Source of the DNA: Corythucha ciliata
Taxonomy: Eukaryota > Arthropoda > Insecta > Hemiptera > Tingidae
NCBI GenBank assembly: GCA_038030265.1
Contig: CM075939.1
Span: 7,297,253 to 7,361,252 of the forward strand
Direction: 5' to 3'
Length of the DNA stretch: 64,000 nt
Under the pieces are notes generated by a model. It was given only the letters and a program-made list of their open reading frames with translations. It did not search any database and was not told where the DNA came from. Within the stretch, counting starts at the first letter, position 1, and each line of letters starts with the position of its first letter. This document shows, one piece after another, positions 56,714 to 64,000 of the stretch. The position numbers and the translations under genes were made by a program.

Positions 56714-59700
56714 CACTGGCGGACCTACACCTAAGGTGGCCCGGGGCGGATAACTCTTTGAGGCCCCTTAAGTATCTGCTCTGTTTTAGTGCTTTTTCTG
56801 TTTTAGCCACAAATAAGTTGCATTCAGAAGCCAAGAATAATGAGGCGTATTTTCAATTTGGAACATTTTATCCGCGAACTAGCGTTTTCTTCTCAATTTT
56901 CAGCCGGGAATTACCACTTTTCTGAATTTGAACCTAAAACTATCATTTTTTATTCCATGAATTAGCGATTTTTATCAATTTTTGCTACACATTGGCGTTT
57001 TGCTCAAGTTTTAGCCTCGAATTAGCCCTTTTTCTCAATTTCAGCTAAAATTTAGAGTTTTCCTTAATTTTAGCCGCGGTAATTAGTGATTTTTTCAATA
57101 TTAGCCGTGAGTAAGGTGTTTGTTTTATATTTTAGCCCCACATTGGCCATTTAATTTCAATTTAGTTACGGATTGGCACTTTTTCTTTGTTTTAGCCTCG
57201 AAATATCTTTTAGAAGATACGGATTGGCGTTTTCTCAAGTTAAGCCGCGAATAAGTGATGTTTTTCCTGAAGGTTGTTCGCGAATTAGATTAGGCGATTT
57301 GTCTCAATTTTTAGCTGCGGGCTTGGCCCAAAAACAGTACCACGTTATCGGTTTTTGGTTTATTATTCATTCTGAATAATACACCTATGTTTTAGGTCAG
57401 AAAAAAAATTTTACAACCCACCGTCAAACTTTTTCTGTGTACGATTTAAAATGTCTAGATTCGATTTCTGCAATGTCCGTCCGCCGTACGCCGTCCGGGC
57501 CATATTTTCCCTTAGGATTGCTCGAAAAAACTCGTTCTTTCGCAAATAAACTACGTTTGGGATCTAGTTGGTCCTAACATCTGATCAGTTTGATCTACTA
57601 ACTCCCTGGGTTTCTATGGGCCAAAAGCGGGTCCAAAATAGAGATTTTCAAAGGTTTTGAGATCATAAGGGTGTGGGGTGTCGATTTTCATGTAATTTCA
57701 CGCCGTGTTTGACTACATTCATGAATAATTAACTCATGTGTAAAATTTGCAGCGCTCTTGGTATATTTTAGCCATAAAATTGCCACGATGCACTGAGAAT
57801 CAGAGATTTTTTAAATTATGGTCTGAAAGTTGAATTGAGAAACCAGGAATGAGCGCTTTTTTGCAGTTTTAGCCACAAATATTAGCACTTTTTCCAAATT
57901 TGTTTGCAGCCTACTCGCCCCAACACCGGCACATTAGAGCGCCTTCTGAATCTTATCTGCTTAAGGGCCAGTGGCGGATCTACGGGGTGGGTTTTGGGGG
58001 TTTAAACTCTCCCTAAGAAGATGGCGTCCGCCAAAAATTTGTTGATAGTCATTCCAGAGATTTCTTCTTTAATACCTTGCACAAAACAAAGGGCGACTGT
58101 TGAAGGGGGATCTGCACAGAATGATTATTTCTCGACGAATGGGCGATCTCGTGATGGTGAGGCCACCATTCATTGATGGGGGGGCACCAAACAGCATAAA
58201 TAGATGGGGAAAAAATGGATTTTTAGGTTTCAATGCGATGATTGGCGGCAAATACTGAGAACAAGTGATCATGGGCCACTTAAATTAGGAAAAATACACC
58301 AATTCGAGATATCTGAAGGCAACTTCGTGGACAAACCAGAGAAAAAACGCCTACTCCACATTCTTATAGGCCTTTAAGGCAGAAGAAATTGAGAAAGCGT
58401 TCTAATGAGCTACTCTTTGGGCAAGTACGCGGAAGAACGTTGAAAAAAAAACACGCTAATATCAAATAGCGGCTTTTAGCGGTAGCAGAAAAGCGTTGAC
58501 TCATAGTAGAAAACGAAAATCACTAATTATTCGTGGCTGAAAATGAAAAAAATCACTAATATGTGGCGAAAATTGAGAAAAAGCTGAAGTCCATCGCTCA
58601 GCTGGCTCAACAATTAATTTTTGAAAACGCAAAATTCGTGGTTTTCTCGAGGCAACAACAGAAAAACGCGCAATTGATAAAAATCGCTAATTCACGGCTA
58701 AAATTGAGAAAGCCACGTAATTCGCGGCTAAAACTGAGAAAATCTACTAATTCCGGCCTGACATTGAAGTAAAACGCTCATTCACAACTAAAATGGAGAA
58801 ATAAACCAATTCGCGGAACAATTTGAGAAAATTGGCTAAAATTGAGGAAACGCGGTAATTTGTGGCTAAAATTGAGAAATAATTTGCGACTAAAAAATGA
58901 GAAAAAGCGCTTAGATCGCGGTAAAAATTGAGAAAAAAAGCTAATTCACGGATACAAGTGATAGAAAAGCCGCTTATGCACGGCTAAAACTGAGACAAAC
59001 CGCTAATTCCCGTCTAAAATTGATGTAAAATGCTCATTTGCAACTGAAATAAAGATTTAATTCGAGGCTAATTTTGGCAGAAACCGCATATCAGCAGCTA
59101 TAATGGAGATATACGTTACTTCTAGGAACAAGCACCGCAAGCGCTAATGTGAAGCTAAATTTCAAAGATAGGTACGTTTGGTAATTCCGCTTATTCACAG
59201 CTAAAACTGATACAAACGCTAATTCCCGGTTAAAATTGGGAAATCGCGTTGATTCACGGCCAATATAACAATAGGCGCTCATTCGCGGAGCTGAAATGGA
59301 GATAAACGCAAATTCACGGATTTTGTGAAAATCCTTCAGATCGAAGCTGAAATTGAGTAAAAGCGGTGATTCAGGCGTGAAATTAAGGAATAATTCACGG
59401 TTAAAATTCGGAAATAATGCTCAGCTAAAACGAAGAAAACAAAACGCTAATTCTCTGCTAGAACTGAGGAAACATTATAACTTTCGGCTAAAATAGTGAT
59501 AAGCGCTAATTCGCATGACTAAGAAGTGAAGAAAAACGCTAAAATTAAAGGAATAATAAAACGTTAACTGGTGGCTAAAACTGAGACAAACTGCTAATTG
59601 CCGTCTAAAAGGTAGAGGAATAGCTCATTCGCTGTTAAAGATTCAGTGAATTCGCGGCTGAAGTGGGCAAGAAGCGCTTGTTCGCCGCTGAAACGTAGAA

Positions 59701-60311
59701 AAACGATAAATCGCGAATCAATTTGATATTCGAATGATTGATTGAGGAAATGCGGTGAAATGAAATGAAGAAAAAAATTCGCGGCTAAAATTGAGAAAAA
59801 GCACTTAGATCGCGGCAAAAATTGGGAAAAAGCGCTAATTCATGGTTAAATTTGTGAAAAAGCCAATTATTGGTTCGTATAGAGGCTTGTTTGCGGCTGA
59901 AACTAAGAAAAAAGAGAGAGATTCATGGTAGAACCCCTCCCAAGATAAAATCCTAGATCCGCCACTGTTAAGGGCCTAAAGAAACTTAGGAATCAGCGTT
60001 TTTTCTCTTTAGCCGCGAATTTGCTTTCAGAAGGCGCTCATTTTCTCAGTGTTAGCCGTCAGAATTGCGCTTTCGAGGGCTCGATCGAATATTTAGCCAC
60101 ACTGTTTACTGATCACCCAGTAACGTTCCATTCTCCAAGTCGGATGGACTGAAAATCGTCGAAAGGAGCCAAGTCACTGTCCAATCGTATGCCAAAACTC
60201 CTTTTCACATATCTAAATCTATGAACATGAACCTAAAAATCATCTTTTTTCCATATTTAATCTTTTTGTGGGCCCTGGGAGGTCCGCCACCCTCACCCTT
60301 ACCTCTGTACG
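56714..60311. mobile_element. hAT-like element (outer), split by the 57969-59967 insertion
   Basis: The left end is CACTGGCGGACCTACACC with CCCGGGGCGGA following; the right end, inverted, is CAGAGGTAAGGGTGAGGGTG-GCGGACC. With the inner element and its duplication removed it is about 1.59 kb, within family size. The octamers next to the ends do not match, so this pairing is less sure than the inner one. Confidence 0.6.
57969..59967. mobile_element. hAT-like element (inner), 1999 bp, perfect 8-bp target duplication
   Basis: The ends CAGTGGCGGATCTACGGGGT and (inverted) CAGTGGCGGATCTAGGATTT are flanked by TTAAGGGC at 57961-57968 and 59968-59975. It is the same family as 9626-11651: both share the GGGTTTTGGGGGTTT block after the left end and AGAACCCCTCCCAAGATAAA-like sequence before the right end. 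The related undisturbed sequence (GCTTAAGGACCTAA) lies at about 54178 and 36358. Confidence 0.92.
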
Positions 60312-63300
60312 CTATTGTTCACGGCACACTCTTGCTCTTTCACACTAAGATTCTGCTCTGAATAGTGTGAATTACGCCATTTTATGGCCGATGTAGCCGT
60401 TTCAGCTTATAACACGTCATTTACCTAATAAAACTGTGTCCTTAGGACTCAAATTACCCAAGAAAATTAACCCAGAAACGAGAGAAGTTCATGAAGAGGC
60501 GGTAAATTTGGTGAAGGATTTCGAATTTTTGCCTGAAGAATTGTATTTTTGCACATGTATGCATAATTGATTCGCAAACTAGTATTTTCTGGGTGGGAAG
60601 GGGGGTTAATCTGGACTGCTCAGATTCTTGCTCCCCCAATGCCGGCTGGCTTCCGCCGCCACTGTAGAGTGTTGACGATCGTTTCAGCTATCTACTCCCC
60701 TAAACTTTCCAAATAATCGTCCCGATGAGGTAACTTTTTCGGATTTTAGGTCTAAATTTCTTACAAACGGAAAATTATACAAATTAAAATCATTTCCTTA
60801 ATTCATTAAGATTATAGGAGTATGTACGTCGCCTGGGAAATGACCTCCGTCTACTATCTGCCACATACATACATACATACTTAGCAAATTATTTTTATCT
60901 GTAGAAAAAGTAAACACGAACACCCTAAGAAGCTTTTTTTTTTTTTTTTTTTTTTACAGCAAACGAAAATCCTTTTAACTCTTAATCCGCCTATACAGCA
61001 AGATAAAAGAACGTTTTGCTTATAGCATTAAAGTAATAAAATAATTATATCAAATAATGAGTTTTTAATTTTTATAAAAGGGAATCTATTTTATGTTTTC
61101 AAGTGTACTGACTACAACTTAATTACTTTAAGTGGCCGTTTGGTAAAGATAGACGAGGTGTAGAATGGTAAAAAGTGCGATGATGACAGTAATTTATATT
61201 ATAGTCGCCTGGGGGGTTTTTTCCCCGTGTTTCAGAGAATTGGATCGCTTTATTTCAAACAACGTGAGAGACATGGCGTTTGATTGAACACTTGCTCAAA
61301 CAATTTTTACGTTCACTATAATGTGCTACGAGTTTTCAAGTTTTTTTTTTGGGATGGTGGTGGATGGCTGAAAGAAACGCGTTCCCCCCGTTATAAAATT
61401 TTATGTATTATCTTTCCAGAGTTCCTCAACCCCGCCCCATGGCAATGAAATTGTTCGCGCTTCAACAGGCAATCATCCCGCGCACCGATGTCGATTACAT
61501 GACAATTTGCAAGACGATGCATGAGCAATGACACCCCCACCCCACCACTTCTATCGCACCAACCGTTAAGAGTTAAGACTCTTGAAATTTCCTCATTTTC
61601 AGGGAATTTTTCTTATGCAGTCAATCCCTTGAGGGTTGGCGACGAATATTTTCATGAATTTATTCATAAGTCTTTTTCGTTTCACGCGTCTCTTTTATTC
61701 CCAACACGGACTTGACATGCTCAACTTTTTCTATTACTTTTTTTTTTTATAAATTGAACTAGGACCTCCCTTCCCCTTCCCTTATTATTCGCGAATTTGT
61801 TTGAAAGAACGGCTTTCGTCACAAAGGAAAAACGTGCTTCTTTTGTTTACTGCGAGAAAGGATGAATGAAGGAGTATTAACATTGTTTCTTTTAATCCGC
61901 AACAAATGACCCAAATGGAAAGGGATAGTGCATTCTGGTCGACCTCGCGACCTTTTCCTTCGCAGACAAGTTCACACTAGGACTGCTGCGGAGACTGTGT
62001 TGTAAACGAAGAGAATGGGGGGGGGGGTCGTACTCAGGTAATGAATCAAACAAAACGAGTCGAAAACCCAGGCGTTCATCGCACTGTGATTTCAAGCTAG
62101 CCTTGTGACTGAAGAAACTTTACTACTGATGGGAATATTTAACAATTATAGAAACAGTAAGTTAGTGCAATGTCAATGGACAGCGTCAAGCGAATTATTC
62201 TGTTGTTCTGGTGTTTCTAAGTTCTCAAGGGCAACACATATATCATCGCAGTTAGAAGATTTTTCGTTCGAGATGACTCAGACAAAAAAAAATCACGGAA
62301 TGCAAAAAAAATAAATAAAACTTTGCGTTGAACTTTTTCTCTTCAACACGACTTTCTGAGGTAGGTGAGGTATGTATATGCACTTATTCCGAGTCCCTCT
62401 TTTCTTTCTGAGGATAAATTCCGCCGGGTTTAATAACCACACGGCCGTGCAAATTTATTTGGGCAAACTAATTATTTTGTTTTTGTACTTGAGAGAACCG
62501 TTTTAATTTAATAATTCACTTCAAAATAAATCCCATTTTAAAGGAATAATTAGAATTAAATATGACATTTTCATCATTATGGAGATCAAAAATAATAAAA
62601 AATAATGGAGAAGATAAAACTGGACGATAAAAAGAGGACGTAGCAGATAGCAAGCTGAAGTACTGGATATTTTCTATATGAGTTCTGTCAATATTTGAAT
62701 AATTTCTTCGCTTTGCCGATTTTATTTGAACTTGCACCACATACCCCTTGCAATTTTATTGATGGAAATAAAATGAAACGGTTAGCTAGAACGTCTGCCC
62801 ACCCCCCTCCCACCATCACCCAGTACAATACTTTTCTGATTTTTGCCAAACAGTATATTACAATGAAGATAAATTAGTGGGTACATACCAACGTCGTTTG
62901 ATAGGCGTGTTCATCAGGAATTCGGCTCGAACTCATGATTATGGTTGAGACACTTCTGTTTCAAATCAAATTCGGCGATCTTTCGAATAAAACTCGTCCG
63001 AGTTCACATTTTTATTAGGAACTGTTACACTAAATTATTAATTTTCAACGTTATTCCGATTGGTTCGAGATTTTTTTTTTTTTTTTTATAACTGGAAGTT
63101 CATTACAACCCGGGACTCGTCACAGTCATCCAATCCCCACGGGGGACTTGTCTCTCGTCTCCGTGTGGTGGTGTTTTCTGTTGTGAGAAAAAAACAAAAC
63201 AGAAACCTCCCCTCCCCCCCTGATGAAAAGAGCGTTGCGTTGAAAGGTGGTTTTCATAAAAGAGCGAGAGGGAATGAAAGGGCGTGAGTGGGACAGAAAG

Positions 63301-63930
63301 ACATTGGCGGTACTCACCCCGCGTCTATCCCACCACTTTGCGAACGTTCTACAGGGAAAAAGACGACAAAAACAACGGTTGAAAGGAGAGGATAATGAAG
63401 GAGAACAAAAATTAAAAAATGAAGTCTCTATTAGAAGGCAAAGAAATGAATGAAAAAAAAAAATTGAGCACGCTTTCTTCCGCAAATTATTTTCCTTTGT
63501 TAACTGATCGCAAGATTACGGCTTCCCGGCTTCCGTAAACAAAAAAAAAATGTTCTTTTTTCCCCAATAATTGCACCAAATTTAATTATAATTCCGCGTG
63601 TGAGGCCAGACTGGACAGAGCTGGGAGACTACCCGCATTCCGCGACTCGTAAGGTCTTTTTTCCAATGGTGAAAGAGCGGAGGGGGGTGGGGGTCAAAAT
63701 TTTACGTGTGAGTTGTAGACACCCGCCCTTCTTCAATTATAGTCTTTGGATAATTGTCATTAAAACGGGGGGATGTTCTATAACTTACATTTATACGAGA
63801 GAAGATAACCACATCAATTCATTATTATTATGCTTTCGTTATTAATTTAACAATTGAATGGCAACAGGTGATTGACTTTTGTTATCAACCATTGTTAATG
63901 TCATGGAACATTTTGTTCTTAAAGGACCTT
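60312..63930. other. Intergenic DNA, no gene recognised
   Basis: Largely free of minisatellites. Contains (ACAT)n at 60863-60880, a long T run at about 60936-60956 and a G run at 62017. Frames at 61521, 61892 and 63126-63485 are short, compositionally simple and unmatched to any family I know. Exons of a neighbouring gene could be hidden here. Confidence 0.4.
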
Positions 63931-64000
63931 AGTGGCCGTGAATTAGTGAATTTTTCCATGTTGATCCGAGAACTGATGGCCTTTTTCACCATTTTAATCT
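63931..64000. repeat. Start of another 28-30 bp repeat block
   Basis: CTTAAAGGACCTTAGTGGCC then GTGAATTAGTGAATTTTTCC resembles the beginning of the element bodies at 36358 and 54178. Cut off by the window edge. Confidence 0.5.

Noticed and set aside
63126..63485. Gene at the right end of the window
   Set aside because: The 119-codon minus frame and its plus-strand partner are low-complexity, with F/S-rich and K/R-rich mirror images; there is no motif.
60312..63930. tRNA genes
   Set aside because: I looked for the conserved T-loop box (GGTTCGAATCC-like) with a paired acceptor stem, here and across the window, and found only isolated partial matches such as GGTTCGAGATT near 63061.

Overview
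The window is eukaryotic nuclear DNA, most likely from an arthropod or another invertebrate. The evidence is spliced exons of an animal ClC-2/ClC-a type chloride channel, a Jockey-like LINE, a copia-type LTR element, and AT-rich intergenic DNA with many long poly-C/poly-G runs. No prokaryotic organisation is present. The species cannot be told from the sequence alone. All splice junctions and element boundaries below were read by eye.

The only clear host gene is on the minus strand. Seven exons (15757-15626, 2173-2050, 1974-1819, 1715-1587, 1513-1223, 1149-1024, 955-871) encode the first 347 residues of a ClC-2-like channel. Their phases join without a break, and the rest of the gene lies off the left edge. 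Intron 1 is about 13.45 kb and is filled with repeats, including one transposon nested inside another.

Most of the remainder is a transposon graveyard. Its dominant component is a set of non-autonomous hAT-like DNA transposons of about 1.6-2.0 kb. They have CAG(T/G)GGCG-type ends and 8-bp target duplications. Their bodies are mostly a degenerate 28-30 bp tandem repeat, typically read as GCTAATTCGCGGCTAAAATT then GAGAAAAA. Five copies are bounded by matching target duplications: 9249-13273, 9626-11651 (inside the former), 17735-19534, 20798-22567 and 57969-59967. Another family (terminus at 34289, copies at 24001-26249 and 9249-13273) keeps a scrap of a ZMYM1-like hAT transposase next to its terminus.

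A Jockey-like LINE (16783-23709, minus) carries ORF1 with CCHC knuckles overlapping ORF2 by ATGA. It is broken by two hAT insertions. A second full-length copy of the 1800-bp hAT with part of the same LINE lies in opposite orientation at 45316-51082. That copy is itself split by a gag-deleted copia element (45518-49010) with 132/134-bp LTRs and a TTTCG duplication. The uninterrupted copy at about 19335-19360 shows the empty site. A second, 5'-truncated LINE lies at 26868-28175.

The stretches 14131-15625, 15758-16780, 32144-34288, 41886-45315, 51412-52377 and 60312-63930 hold no gene I can recognise. No tRNA, rRNA or CRISPR was found.
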